A stretch of DNA of 21,085 nt from UBA6814 sp040753075 (GTDB lineage: Bacteria; Desulfobacterota; Desulfovibrionia; Desulfovibrionales; Desulfovibrionaceae): positions 1 to 21,085 of the forward strand of contig JBFMHA010000065.1 in assembly GCA_040753075.1 (NCBI GenBank). Direction: 5' to 3'. Numbering within the stretch: position 1 is the stretch's first letter; every line of letters begins with the position of its first letter. The position numbers and the translations under genes were made by a program. The notes beneath the pieces were generated by a model that did not search any database, was not told where the DNA came from, and saw only the letters and a list, made by a program, of their open reading frames with translations. Positions 13,825-21,057 of the stretch are shown in pieces.

Positions 13825-15501
13825 TCAATGGGCGGCCGCCTTGAGTCCCTCCATGTCTCCCTTGCCCACATGAGCGAGCCACCACTTCTTGAGCAGCTTG
13901 AGAGTTTTCAGTGCGGCATCGAATTCATCCGCAACGGCCGAGGCTCTTATCTGTTTGATTGTGCTCATCGCGTGCTCGTTGGACTTGCGATAAGAAAACG
14001 ATTTTTCATCGTCTGCCTCATGCAAAATCATATGGTCCAATTCCGTATAGTCAAGGAATAGCTCCTCAAGGTCTTCCAGCAGTTCAATGACCGTCAGTCT
14101 CTGCTCTTTCCCCTGCAGATAGGCAAACAATGCATTCATTATGTTGATGATCGCCATGCGCTGTTCATCGATGTCCCGGACGCCCGTGGAAAACTTGTTG
14201 TCCCAGACGAGCATGTTCAAATGTGACCTGTCGCCTAGCAAGGAAGCGAACCGCGTTATGTAGAATTTCTTTGCCTTGGCCTGGCTCTTGTCTACTGTCT
14301 TGGAGATGTGTTCAAAATTGCTCATCAGAACATTCAAGACTGTCGCATCGATCAGATTTTTGGCTTCCAGGCTCTTGAGGAATTTTTCGATGTCCTTTCT
14401 TGGCATGGCCTTTCTGTAGGGCCGGTCCTCATTCAGCGCCGTGAAGATGTCCGCAACGGCCATGATCCGGGCGCCGAGGTCGAGACGATCTCCAGAAAGG
14501 TGAAACGGATATCCCGATCCATCCAGCCTTTCGTGGTGGTAGGCGGCCCAGGGCGTTATGGGTCCAAGGCCGTCGATCTGGGACAACAGGTCATGGGTGA
14601 AGTACGTGTGTTGCTTGATGATCTGGAACTCGTCCTTGGTCAGCCGGCCGTTCTTGTCCAGCACGTAGTTGGGGATCTTGAGCTTCCCCAGGTCATGGAA
14701 TTTGCCGGCGATTTCGAACAGGGTGACCTCGGCGTCGCTGAAGCCCATCAGCCGGGCGAGGCGGGCGGCGCACTCGGAGACGCCGGTGGAGTGGGTGATC
14801 GTGAAGCTGGAGCGGAAATCGATGATGTCTCCAAAGATGTTCGCTATCTGCATGAATTCTTCGGACAGCAGGTCCACATTCCTGGGCGGCAGGGCCTCAA
14901 GCATCTTCTGCGGCAGGTTGGGGTTCATCATGTCCAGCCAGAAGCAGTCCTGTCTGGACACGTCCATGAACGTCTCCAGAACGGCGGGGTGCAGCATGTC
15001 GTGCGGACTGGACTTGATGTCGTCTATCACGTCGCTGTTTTGATGAAGGATGTATTCATTTCTATCCAGCTTGCGTTCGGTGAGATCGGATATGAAAAGA
15101 ATCTGTATGGCCTTGAGCAGGTTCTCCTCCAACGCCAGCTTTTTGTCACTCAGGTTCTTGTATGTTGTATGATGGTGGCGGACAATCAGGGAGGCCGGCT
15201 TGAGGCGGGGAATGCAGGAAAGAATGAACTCTCCTTTTACGCAATGGCTCAAGGTGTCGACTTCCTCGAATTGATGGATCAGCACTTTTTCTTCTGGAGT
15301 GAGCGCCCCGATGTCATGCAAAAGCGCGGCGATGAGCAACTGATCCTTGACGGCGTCAGGCAACGTAAGGTCATCGGCCAGGACCTTTGTGATATACGCG
15401 GTGCGCATCTGGTGGTGGTAGATTGCAGGAGCGGCAAGGTCCATCGCATTGCATATCGCGACGATCAGTTGCGGGAAGTTGACCGCACTGCGAAGCTCCA
15501 T
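13825..15501 (-). CDS. HD + HD-GYP phosphodiesterase with degenerate hemerythrin-like tail
   Basis: A 558-residue protein with three modules and no membrane segment. (1) N-terminal HD domain, about 25-160, with His29/30, LLHDIG (His62-Asp63) and RHHHTTY (109-114), but no GYP motif. (2) HD-GYP domain, about 215-400, with His237, FHDLGK (269-273), His298, HHERLDGSGYP (322-332) and the MAVADIFTAL helix. All signature residues are present, so cyclic-di-GMP hydrolysis is likely. (3) C-terminal 430-550, with the hemerythrin layout (LVWDNKFSTGVRDIDEQR, H490, H510, H544, D549), but three of the seven usual iron ligands are changed. Composition is much more AT-rich than its neighbours, suggesting transfer or different constraint. 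Start ATG at 15501 is preceded by GGGGG; a TTG four codons earlier is possible. A good promoter lies at 15568-15596. Confidence 0.88.
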   Translation of the reverse strand: MELRSAVNFPQLIVAICNAMDLAAPAIYHHQMRTAYITKVLADDLTLPDAVKDQLLIAALLHDIGALTPEEKVLIHQFEEVDTLSHCVKGEFILSCIPRLKPASLIVRHHHTTYKNLSDKKLALEENLLKAIQILFISDLTERKLDRNEYILHQNSDVIDDIKSSPHDMLHPAVLETFMDVSRQDCFWLDMMNPNLPQKMLEALPPRNVDLLSEEFMQIANIFGDIIDFRSSFTITHSTGVSECAARLARLMGFSDAEVTLFEIAGKFHDLGKLKIPNYVLDKNGRLTKDEFQIIKQHTYFTHDLLSQIDGLGPITPWAAYHHERLDGSGYPFHLSGDRLDLGARIMAVADIFTALNEDRPYRKAMPRKDIEKFLKSLEAKNLIDATVLNVLMSNFEHISKTVDKSQAKAKKFYITRFASLLGDRSHLNMLVWDNKFSTGVRDIDEQRMAIINIMNALFAYLQGKEQRLTVIELLEDLEELFLDYTELDHMILHEADDEKSFSYRKSNEHAMSTIKQIRASAVADEFDAALKTLKLLKKWWLAHVGKGDMEGLKAAAH

Positions 15502-15784
15502 GGCAACCCCCAAAAACCATTGTTAAAAATAGTGGAACAGTAAGATAGGGATTTTACCAGTTATGACACTAAAACAATAACAAGAAAGGATGTCAAGAGG
15601 TTTGCAGCGTCTTGGGATGGTTGCTTGAGCACAGGCAATCTGTTGAAAAGTCCTCGAACCCATCGATTGTCTGTCTGTCCAGAGTAAGGACAGGAGGTGC
15701 AGCAGGCCTATCGGCCGCAGCATCGGGCGTCATGACGTGGTTCCGGCCGCGGGGGCTGCGCGGTTCGGGCGGCGGAGCGCCCTT
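15502..15784. other. AT-rich intergenic region upstream of the HD-GYP gene
   Basis: Contains the HD-GYP promoter and about 65 bp of leader. The segment 15630-15660 (GGCAATCTGTTGAAAAGTCC) resembles the end of the dispersed repeat at 19038-19059 and may be a degraded third copy. A 66-codon minus-strand frame (15523-15723) overlaps the promoter and is not credible. Confidence 0.5.
15568..15596 (-). promoter_or_regulatory. sigma-70 promoter of the HD-GYP gene
   Basis: On the minus strand a perfect TTGACA (15591-15596) is followed after 17 bp by TTTAGT (15568-15573, 4/6). The start would lie about 60 nt before the ATG at 15501, in AT-rich DNA. Confidence 0.65.
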
Positions 15785-16252
15785 CTATTTCGCGACAGGG
15801 GCGAAGGCCGCGCCGGTCAGGGCGGCCAGGTCGGAGGGGGCGAGCTCGATCTCCAGGCCGCGGCGGCCGGCGCTCACGAAGATGGCGTCCTGGCCCTCGG
15901 CCGTGGCGTCGATGACCGTGGGCAGGCGCTTCTTCTGGCCCAGGGGGCTCACCCCGCCCGCCACGTAGCCCGTGGCGCGCTCCGCCAGCTTGACCTCGGC
16001 CATGGCGATCCTCTTCGCGCCCACGGCCTTGGCCAGCAGCTTCAGGTCCAGTCGCCGCGACACCGGCAGCACCGCCACCACCAGGTCCCCGGGCCCGGCC
16101 GCGGCCACCAGGGTCTTGAACACCCGCCCCGGGTCCAGGCCCAGCTTCTCCGCCGCCTCCAGGCCGTACGATTCGGCCGCCGGGTCGTGGGCGTACTCGT
16201 GGATGCGGAACGTGATCTTGGCCCGCTTGGCCGTCTCGATGGCTGGGGTCAT
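15785..16252 (-). CDS. ybaK: YbaK/EbsC family Cys-tRNA(Pro) deacylase
   Basis: A 155-residue cytosolic protein matching YbaK throughout: MTPAIETAKRAKITFRIHEY, then AHDPAAESYGLEAAEKLGLD, GRVFKTLVA, and the glycine-rich AERATGYVAGGVSPLGQKKR segment, followed by the closing IDATAEGQDAIFVSAGRRGL. Lys46 in FKTL is the conserved active-site lysine. YbaK hydrolyses cysteine wrongly attached to tRNA-Pro by prolyl-tRNA synthetase. Family length is about 155-160 residues. The chosen start is ATG at 16252; the frame continues upstream through the tRNA, but that is not coding, and the ribosome site (GCGAG) is weak. The gene lies downstream of tRNA-Ala copy 2 on the same strand, but a strong terminator separates them. 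Confidence 0.94.
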   Translation of the reverse strand: MTPAIETAKRAKITFRIHEYAHDPAAESYGLEAAEKLGLDPGRVFKTLVAAAGPGDLVVAVLPVSRRLDLKLLAKAVGAKRIAMAEVKLAERATGYVAGGVSPLGQKKRLPTVIDATAEGQDAIFVSAGRRGLEIELAPSDLAALTGAAFAPVAK

Positions 16253-16343
16253 GGCTCGCTCGCAGAAAACGGGTTTCGTCGGCAAGGCGCCGATCCTGGC
16301 CGAACTTGCGCAGGAGCGCAACGGCCGGGGCCGGCTCGGCCCA

Positions 16344-16372
16344 AAGAAAAAGGCCGGTCTTGCGACCGGCCT
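16344..16372 (-). terminator. Rho-independent terminator of tRNA-Ala copy 2
   Basis: On the minus strand AGGCCGGTC pairs perfectly with GACCGGCCT around a GCAA tetraloop, and is followed by TTTTTCTTT. It lies 11 bp beyond the CCA end of the tRNA. It differs completely from the terminator of copy 1. Confidence 0.92.
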
Positions 16373-16383
16373 CGTTCCTGGCG

Positions 16384-16459
<76 letters not shown>

Positions 16460-16477
16460 ACGCTCAAGAGGAAGGTC

Positions 16478-16506
16478 CTCTTCCTGCAAATGGCGGCGTT
16501 TGTCAA
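16478..16506 (-). promoter_or_regulatory. candidate promoter of tRNA-Ala copy 2
   Basis: A perfect TTGACA on the minus strand (16501-16506) stands at the same distance from the tRNA as in copy 1. The hexamer 17 bp away, GAAGAG (16478-16483), is a poor -10, so the exact boxes are uncertain. Confidence 0.5.
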
Positions 16507-16532
16507 GCGGCCGGGTGAAAAAAACGCGGGGG

Positions 16533-16811
16533 TCACTCGCGGCCCAGGCGGAAGAGGGCTTCCCAGTCCAGGGGGACGAGGCTTTTGCGGTTGCGCTCCT
16601 GGAGCACGGGCCAGCCGTCCGTCGGCACGTTGCGGGCCAGCACCCGGTTCACGAACTGCCGGGTCCCGCCCGCGCAGCAGGCGCAGGCGAACCCGCACAC
16701 GTCGCAGGCGCAGCCCCCGGTCTTGACCATCTCCTTGAGGGTCCCGCTCTTGTCGCAGCAGGCGTCGCACAGCTTCAGATGCGCGTTGCCCGGGGCGTCG
16801 TCCGGGATCAT
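16533..16811 (-). CDS. cysteine-rich small protein, probable metal binder, function unknown
   Basis: A 92-residue soluble protein with nine cysteines packed into residues 15-46. The first group is LCDACC (Cys15, 18, 19). After a short Lys/Thr-rich spacer comes GGCACDVCGFACACC (Cys34, 36, 39, 43, 45, 46). The C-terminal half (RQFVNRVLARNVPTDGWPVL and onward) has no cysteine and is mixed polar. The CxxCC and CxCxxC groups suggest zinc or iron-sulfur binding, but no family is recognised. Start ATG at 16811 has GGAAG 8 nt upstream. It is divergent from the AraC-type regulator across 78 bp, which makes control by that regulator possible. It lies upstream of tRNA-Ala copy 2 on the same strand, but the tRNA has its own promoter. 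Confidence 0.75.
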   Translation of the reverse strand: MIPDDAPGNAHLKLCDACCDKSGTLKEMVKTGGCACDVCGFACACCAGGTRQFVNRVLARNVPTDGWPVLQERNRKSLVPLDWEALFRLGRE

Positions 16812-16853
16812 GGCCGCATCTTCCGCGCGGCGGGCCGCGGGGTCAAGGCCCCC

Positions 16854-16882
16854 TTGCCAGGAATCGATACCGTACCTACAGT
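16854..16882 (+). promoter_or_regulatory. candidate leaderless promoter of the AraC-type gene
   Basis: TTGCCA (16854-16859) and TACAGT (16877-16882) are separated by 17 bp. Only 7 nt lie between the -10-like box and the ATG at 16890, and no ribosome site is visible. Confidence 0.55.
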
Positions 16883-16889
16883 CCCGGCC

Positions 16890-17711
16890 ATGCGCGCCAA
16901 GGACCATGCCGTGTTCCTCCGCGACCCGGACCTGCCCTACATGGAGGCCCGGCACACCCACCTGCGCGGCTCGCACTACGAGCTGCACACCCACGAGTGC
17001 TTCACCTTCGCGCTCATCAAGGCCGGCTGCTCGGCCTTCCGCTGCCGCGGCGGCCGGACGCCCATGGGGCCGGGCGCGGTCATCGCCATCCTGCCCGACG
17101 AGCCCCACGCCTGCCTGCTCGACCGCGGCCAGGACCTGGCCTACTCCCAGTTCTACCTGGACAGCGGCTGGCTCTCGCAGCTCCTGGCCGAGGACCTGGG
17201 CCGCGCCCCGGACTTCACCGCCCTGGCCTCGGGCGTGGTCACGGACCCGGGTTCGGTGCGGTCGTTCCTCAGGCTGGAATCCCTCATCGGCTCCGGCCTG
17301 CCGGCCGTGGAGAAGGACGCCGCCTTCCGCGAGCACATGCGCGGCATCCTCGCCCCTGCGCTCGCGCCCGCCCCGGCCCCGCGCCGGGTCCCGGACCGCC
17401 GGCGGGAGGTGCTGGCCGTGCGCGAGCACCTGGCCGCCAACCTGGGGCGCGCCGTGCCCCTGGAGGAGCTGGCCGGGGTGGCCGGGCTATCCTCCGGGCA
17501 CCTGGTCCGCACCTTCCGCAGCGTCCTGGGCCTGCCCCCGCACGCCTACCAGAACCAGCTCCGGGTGGAGCGGGCCAAGGGCCTGCTGGCCGCGGGCCTG
17601 CCCATCGCCCAGGTGGCCCAGGACACCGGCTTCACCGACCAGAGCCACTTCCACCGCACCTTCCGGCGCTTCGTGGCGGCCACGCCCGGGCAGTACCAGG
17701 CCGCGGGGTAG
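16890..17711 (+). CDS. AraC family transcriptional regulator
   Basis: A 273-residue regulator. The N-terminal cupin-like sensor (about 15-150) includes the histidine-rich strand RHTHLRGSHYELHTHECFTF (21-40) and GPGAVIAILPDEPHAC. The C-terminal AraC domain (about 175-272) has both helix-turn-helix motifs: VPLEELAGVAGLSSGHLVRTF, and IAQVAQDTGFTDQSHFHRTF with the family F-x-D-Q-S-H-F-x-R-x-F-(K/R) signature, then ATPGQYQ. This architecture is common in regulators placed beside small exporters. The downstream EamA exporter, 117 bp away on the same strand, or the divergent cysteine-rich gene are plausible targets; this is inference from position. Start ATG at 16890 lacks a ribosome site, and a -10-like TACAGT ends 7 nt upstream, suggesting leaderless translation. 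Confidence 0.93.
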   Translation: MRAKDHAVFLRDPDLPYMEARHTHLRGSHYELHTHECFTFALIKAGCSAFRCRGGRTPMGPGAVIAILPDEPHACLLDRGQDLAYSQFYLDSGWLSQLLAEDLGRAPDFTALASGVVTDPGSVRSFLRLESLIGSGLPAVEKDAAFREHMRGILAPALAPAPAPRRVPDRRREVLAVREHLAANLGRAVPLEELAGVAGLSSGHLVRTFRSVLGLPPHAYQNQLRVERAKGLLAAGLPIAQVAQDTGFTDQSHFHRTFRRFVAATPGQYQAAG

Positions 17712-17828
17712 CGGGGACCCCGCCGGCGCGGGCGCGCCAGCCGCCCTTCCCCATTTCCGCCCGGGGCCGCCTCTCCCCGCGTCAATTTCGTACAATACCC
17801 CGGCCGCGTTCCGCCCTATGGTGCGGGC

Positions 17829-18764
17829 ATGGACGCCAAGAAACCCCTCCTGCTCCCGTACCTGGCCCTGGCCTCGGCCGTGCTGCTCTGGGGCCTGTCC
17901 TTCGTGGCCACCAAGATCGCGCTCGCCGGGCTGCCGCCCCTGTGCATCCTGTTCCTGCGCTTCGCCCTGGCCTCGCTCTTCTTCCTGGCCTGGTTCGGCC
18001 GGCGCGGCCTGCCCCGGCTCTCCCGCGCCGACCTCCTCCGCGTGGCCCGCATCGCGGCGTTCATGCCCGTGGCCTACTTCATCCTGGAGACCTACGGCAT
18101 CAAGTTCACCACCGCGTCCAAGGCCTCGCTCCTGGCCGCCACCATCCCCCTGGTCGTGCTCCTGGTCTCGGCCTGGGGGCGCCGGGAGCGGCCGAGGCCC
18201 CGGGTGCTGGCCGGCGCGGCCCTGTCCCTGCCCGGGGTGGGGCTCCTGGTGGCCGGCGGCGGCGACGCGGGGCTGCTCTCCGGCCCGCAGCTCGGGGACC
18301 TGTACATGTCCGGCGCGGTGCTGGCGGCCGCGGCCTACATGATCCTGGCCGGCCGGCTGGGCCCCGGCGTGTCCTGCGTGGACCTCACCGGCCTGCAGAT
18401 GATCGCCGGCGCGCTGGTCTTCGCCCCCTTCTTCCTGGCCGGCATGGGAGACGTGGCCTGGGCCGACGCCGGCCGGCCCCTGGCCGCCACCCTGGCCCTG
18501 GCCCTGGGGCCCACCATCGCGGGGTTCCTCTCCTACAACTACGCGCTCTCCCGCATCCCGGCCCCCCGCGCCTCCCTGGGCATCAACCTGGTGCCGGTGG
18601 TCACCGCGGCCGGGGCCTGGGCCCTGCTCGGCGAGCGCCTGGCCCCGCTGCAGATGGCCGGCGGCCTGCTGGTGCTCCTGGCCGTGGCCCTGGCCACCGC
18701 CCCGGACCGGAGGCTGCGCGCCCCGGCCGCCCGCGCGGCCGAGCCCGCAGGCGCCCGGCCGTGA
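17829..18764 (+). CDS. EamA/DMT family transporter
   Basis: A 311-residue inner-membrane protein with ten predicted helices in two EamA repeats, about 10-140 and 155-290. The first repeat carries LWGLSFVATKIALAGLPPLC and FLRFALASLFFLAWF. The loop AYFILETYGIKFTTASKASL followed by LAATIPLVVLLVSAW is typical. The second repeat has GFLSYNYALSRIPAPRASLG and INLVPVVTAAGAWALLGERL. The Arg/Pro/Ala-rich tail is cytoplasmic. The family exports metabolites such as amino acids or nucleobases; the substrate is unknown. It follows the AraC regulator in the same direction, a common regulator-exporter arrangement. Start ATG at 17829 has only a weak GGTGCGGG before it; TATGGT ends 6 nt upstream, and TACAAT at 17791-17796 is another possible -10. 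Confidence 0.9.
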   Translation: MDAKKPLLLPYLALASAVLLWGLSFVATKIALAGLPPLCILFLRFALASLFFLAWFGRRGLPRLSRADLLRVARIAAFMPVAYFILETYGIKFTTASKASLLAATIPLVVLLVSAWGRRERPRPRVLAGAALSLPGVGLLVAGGGDAGLLSGPQLGDLYMSGAVLAAAAYMILAGRLGPGVSCVDLTGLQMIAGALVFAPFFLAGMGDVAWADAGRPLAATLALALGPTIAGFLSYNYALSRIPAPRASLGINLVPVVTAAGAWALLGERLAPLQMAGGLLVLLAVALATAPDRRLRAPAARAAEPAGARP

Positions 18765-18797
18765 CGCGGCTGCCGGCCGCGCATGCGGTGGAGCGGC

Positions 18798-18817
18798 GAA
18801 GCCCGGCCGGCCCAGGA
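18798..18817 (+). repeat. intergenic 20-mer, copy 2
   Basis: GAAGCCCGGCCGGCCCAGGA, the exact reverse complement of 10855-10874. It lies 33 bp after the EamA stop codon. Confidence 0.6.
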
Positions 18818-18931
18818 GGGTTCCTGGAGCCGACCTGGCCGTTGCGGGCCGGCGGTTGAAAAACCACGTGGTCTTGTCGGACGGGAAGGCCCGGGCATGG
18901 CTGGTCCGCCTTGCCGCTCCGGGTCGGCCTT

Positions 18932-18957
18932 GGCAGGCCGCTGAAAAGCGGCCTGCC
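18932..18957. other. perfect 11-bp hairpin with GAAA loop
   Basis: GGCAGGCCGCT pairs with AGCGGCCTGCC around GAAA (the opposite strand has TTTC). It directly precedes the dispersed repeat and has no T-tract. It could be part of a structured RNA or mobile-repeat end. The matching flank of the other repeat copy is similar in sequence but does not form the same hairpin. Confidence 0.6.
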
Positions 18958-18959
18958 GT

Positions 18960-19066
18960 GCGCCAGGGACAGCGCGCCGAATGGCGATCCATGGAGCATG
19001 GGGAGCCGCTCTGGCAGGTCGCTGCAAGCCGCTTGCGGCAACCTGCGGTCGAAAAGTCCAGGAAGG
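18960..19066 (+). repeat. 107-bp dispersed intergenic repeat, copy 2
   Basis: Matches the minus strand of 13624-13730 over the same length. The best part is 18960-19007, with about 39 of 48 positions equal. The ends share CCAGGAAGG. It lies between a perfect hairpin and the permease promoter, and contains the inner inverted pair GCAAG / CTTGC. Confidence 0.75.
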
Positions 19067-19159
19067 ACGTTTTCACCGGCCGGTCGGCGGGCGCGAGTGA
19101 CCGCCGGGCGATGCGCGAGCCCCGGGCGGCGATGGCGGGCCGCCCGTCCCTGCCCCGCG

Positions 19160-19188
19160 TTGCCTCCGCCCCGGGTTTGGCCTATGGT
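19160..19188 (+). promoter_or_regulatory. candidate leaderless promoter of the dppB-like gene
   Basis: TTGCCT (19160-19165) and TATGGT (19183-19188) are 17 bp apart, with 8 nt to the ATG at 19197. There is no AG-rich ribosome site. Confidence 0.55.
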
Positions 19189-19196
19189 CCCGGGCC

Positions 19197-20192
19197 ATGC
19201 CCGCACTGCTCAAGCGCCTGCTCGCCAAGGTCCTGTGGATCGGGGTCATCTTCCTGGGCATCACCGTGCTCTCGTTCGCGGTCATCCATCTGGCCCCGGG
19301 CTCGCCCACGGACATGCAGACCACCCTGAACCCCCAGACCACCGGCGACACCCGCGCCCGCCTGGACAAGCTCTACGGCCTGGACCGGCCCCTGCACGTG
19401 CAGTACCTGGACTGGCTCTCCCGCCTGGCCCGCTTCGACTTCGGCCGCTCCATGGGCTCGGACTCCCGGCCCGTGCTGGACAAGATCGCCGAGCGCCTGC
19501 CCCTCACCTTCGGCATGAACGTGGTCTCCCTCATCCTCACCCTGGCCATCGCCATCCCCCTGGGCGTGGCCTCGGCCGTGCGCCGGGGCTCGGCCTTCGA
19601 CCGGGGGGTCACGGTCTTCGTGTTCCTGGGCTTCGCCGTGCCCGGGTTCTGGCTGGCCCTGCTCATGCAGTACCTCTTCGGCATCCACCTGGACTGGCTG
19701 CCCATCTCCGGCCTCACCTCCCTGGACCACGGCCGGCTCTCGGCCTGGGGCAAGTTCTGGGACGTCTGCGCCCACCTGGCCATGCCCATCTTCATCTACA
19801 CCGTCACCTCCCTGGCCGGCCTGTCCCGCTACATGCGCACCACCATGCTGGAGATCCTGCGCCAGGACTACGTCCTCACCGCCCGGGCCAAGGGCCTGTC
19901 CCAGGCCGCGGTGGTCTACAAGCACGCCCTGCGCAACGCGCTGTTGCCGGTCATCACCATCCTGGGCCTGTCCATCCCCGGGCTCATCGGCGGCTCGGTC
20001 ATCGTGGAGAGCGTGTTCGCCCTGCCCGGGCTGGGCCAGCTCTTCTACCAGGGGGTCATGGCCCGGGACTACCCGCTCATCATGGGCAACCTGGTGCTGG
20101 GCGCGGTGCTCACCCTGGCCGGCAACCTGCTGGCCGACCTGGGCTACGCCCTGGCCGACCCCCGCATCCGCACCGGGAGCCGCCGGGCATGA
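19197..20192 (+). CDS. ABC transporter permease, DppB/OppB/NikB type
   Basis: A 331-residue inner-membrane permease. The N-terminal helix (LLAKVLWIGVIFLGITVLSF) is followed by HLAPGSPTDMQ and the periplasmic LYGLDRPLHVQYLDWL, exactly the DppB-type opening. Five more helices follow. The cytoplasmic EAA loop reads DYVLTARAKGLSQAAVVYKH then ALRNALLPV, which docks the ATPase. The closing LPGLGQLFYQGVMARDYPLI is diagnostic. The family imports di/oligopeptides, nickel or related solutes; the exact substrate cannot be told. It overlaps the next permease by 4 bp (ATGA), giving translational coupling. No binding protein or ATPase gene is adjacent upstream, where a repeat-rich gap lies. The ATG at 19197 sits 8 nt after a -10-like TATGGT. 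Confidence 0.93.
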   Translation: MPALLKRLLAKVLWIGVIFLGITVLSFAVIHLAPGSPTDMQTTLNPQTTGDTRARLDKLYGLDRPLHVQYLDWLSRLARFDFGRSMGSDSRPVLDKIAERLPLTFGMNVVSLILTLAIAIPLGVASAVRRGSAFDRGVTVFVFLGFAVPGFWLALLMQYLFGIHLDWLPISGLTSLDHGRLSAWGKFWDVCAHLAMPIFIYTVTSLAGLSRYMRTTMLEILRQDYVLTARAKGLSQAAVVYKHALRNALLPVITILGLSIPGLIGGSVIVESVFALPGLGQLFYQGVMARDYPLIMGNLVLGAVLTLAGNLLADLGYALADPRIRTGSRRA

Positions 20193-21037
20193 GGCTCTTC
20201 CCCTCCGCCCTGGCGCGCCGCCTGCTCTCGCGCAACGCCATGCTCTTCGCCGGCGCGGGCATCGTGCTCTTCATGTCCCTGGCCGCGGTCCTGGCCCCCT
20301 GGCTCGCGCCCTTCGACCCCGCCCACCTGGACGTGAACAACATCCTGCGGCCGCCCTCCCTGGCCCATCCCCTGGGCACCGACACCCTGGGCCGGGACAT
20401 CCTCTCCCGGATGCTCTACGGCGGCCGGGTGTCGCTGTGGGTCGGGTTCGTGGCCGTGGGCCTGTCCGCGGCCATCGGCGTCGCCCTGGGCCTGGCCGCG
20501 GGCTACTTCGGCGGGATCGTGGACGAGCTGGTCATGCGCTTCGTGGACATCATGCTCTGCTTCCCGTCCTTCTTCCTCATCCTGGCGGTCATCGCCTTCC
20601 TGGAGCCCTCGCTCACCAACATCATGGCGGTGATCGGGCTCACCTCCTGGATGGGCGTGGCCCGGCTGGTGCGCGCCGAGACGCTCTCCCTGCGCCGCCG
20701 CGACTTCGTGGCCGCGGCCAGGCTGGCCGGGGCCGGCCCCCTGCGCATCATGTTCGCGCACATCCTGCCCAACGCCCTGGCCCCGGTGCTGGTCTCCGCC
20801 ACCCTGGGCGTGGCCGGGGCCATCCTGGTGGAGTCCTCCCTGTCCTTCCTGGGCCTGGGCGTGCAGCCGCCCACCCCGAGCTGGGGCAACATCCTCATGT
20901 CCGGCAAGGACGTGCTGGAGATCGCCCCCTGGATGTCCACCTTCCCCGGCCTGGCCATCCTGGTCACGGTGCTGGGCTACAACCTCCTGGGCGAGGCCCT
21001 GCGCGACAAGCTCGACCCGCGCCTGCGGGACGAGTAG
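20189..21037 (+). CDS. ABC transporter permease, DppC/OppC/NikC type
   Basis: A 282-residue partner of the preceding permease, starting inside its stop codon (ATGA overlap). The N-terminal segment LAAVLAPWLAPFDPAHLDVN leads to LAHPLGTDTLGRDILSRMLY, the hallmark of DppC proteins. The EAA loop reads RRRDFVAAARLAGAGPLRIM then FAHILPNALAPV. Near the end come SSLSFLGLGVQPPTPSWGNI, ILVTVLGYNLLGEALRD and KLDPRLR, all typical. With DppB it forms the transmembrane channel of a peptide/nickel-type importer. A strong hairpin begins 20 bp after the stop, so the ATPase subunits usually found next in the operon are probably not cotranscribed here. They may be encoded elsewhere. Confidence 0.94.
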   Translation: MRLFPSALARRLLSRNAMLFAGAGIVLFMSLAAVLAPWLAPFDPAHLDVNNILRPPSLAHPLGTDTLGRDILSRMLYGGRVSLWVGFVAVGLSAAIGVALGLAAGYFGGIVDELVMRFVDIMLCFPSFFLILAVIAFLEPSLTNIMAVIGLTSWMGVARLVRAETLSLRRRDFVAAARLAGAGPLRIMFAHILPNALAPVLVSATLGVAGAILVESSLSFLGLGVQPPTPSWGNILMSGKDVLEIAPWMSTFPGLAILVTVLGYNLLGEALRDKLDPRLRDE

Positions 21038-21057
21038 GGCGGGCGAGAGGGGAGGGG

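Larger units (their letters stand above)
18765..19196. other. intergenic region rich in repeats and palindromes
   Basis: A 432-bp gap without a credible gene. It holds the shared 20-mer (18798-18817), the palindrome ACCACGTGGT (18863-18872), a strong hairpin (18932-18957), the 107-bp dispersed repeat (18960-19066), and the promoter of the permease gene. Reading frames across it (for example 18856-19329) begin without ribosome sites and overlap the permease start. Confidence 0.65.

Noticed and set aside
16997..18859. 620-codon plus-strand frame across the AraC and EamA genes
   Set aside because: It is an out-of-frame shadow of two recognisable genes, with Pro/Arg/Gly-rich composition.
18856..19329. 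157-codon plus-strand frame over the repeat region
   Set aside because: No ribosome site, overlaps the dppB-like start, and its sequence follows the dispersed DNA repeat; best treated as non-coding repeat.
18911..20188. Long N-terminal extension in frame with the DppC-like permease
   Set aside because: It runs out of frame through the DppB gene; the DppC start is fixed by the ATGA overlap and family alignment.
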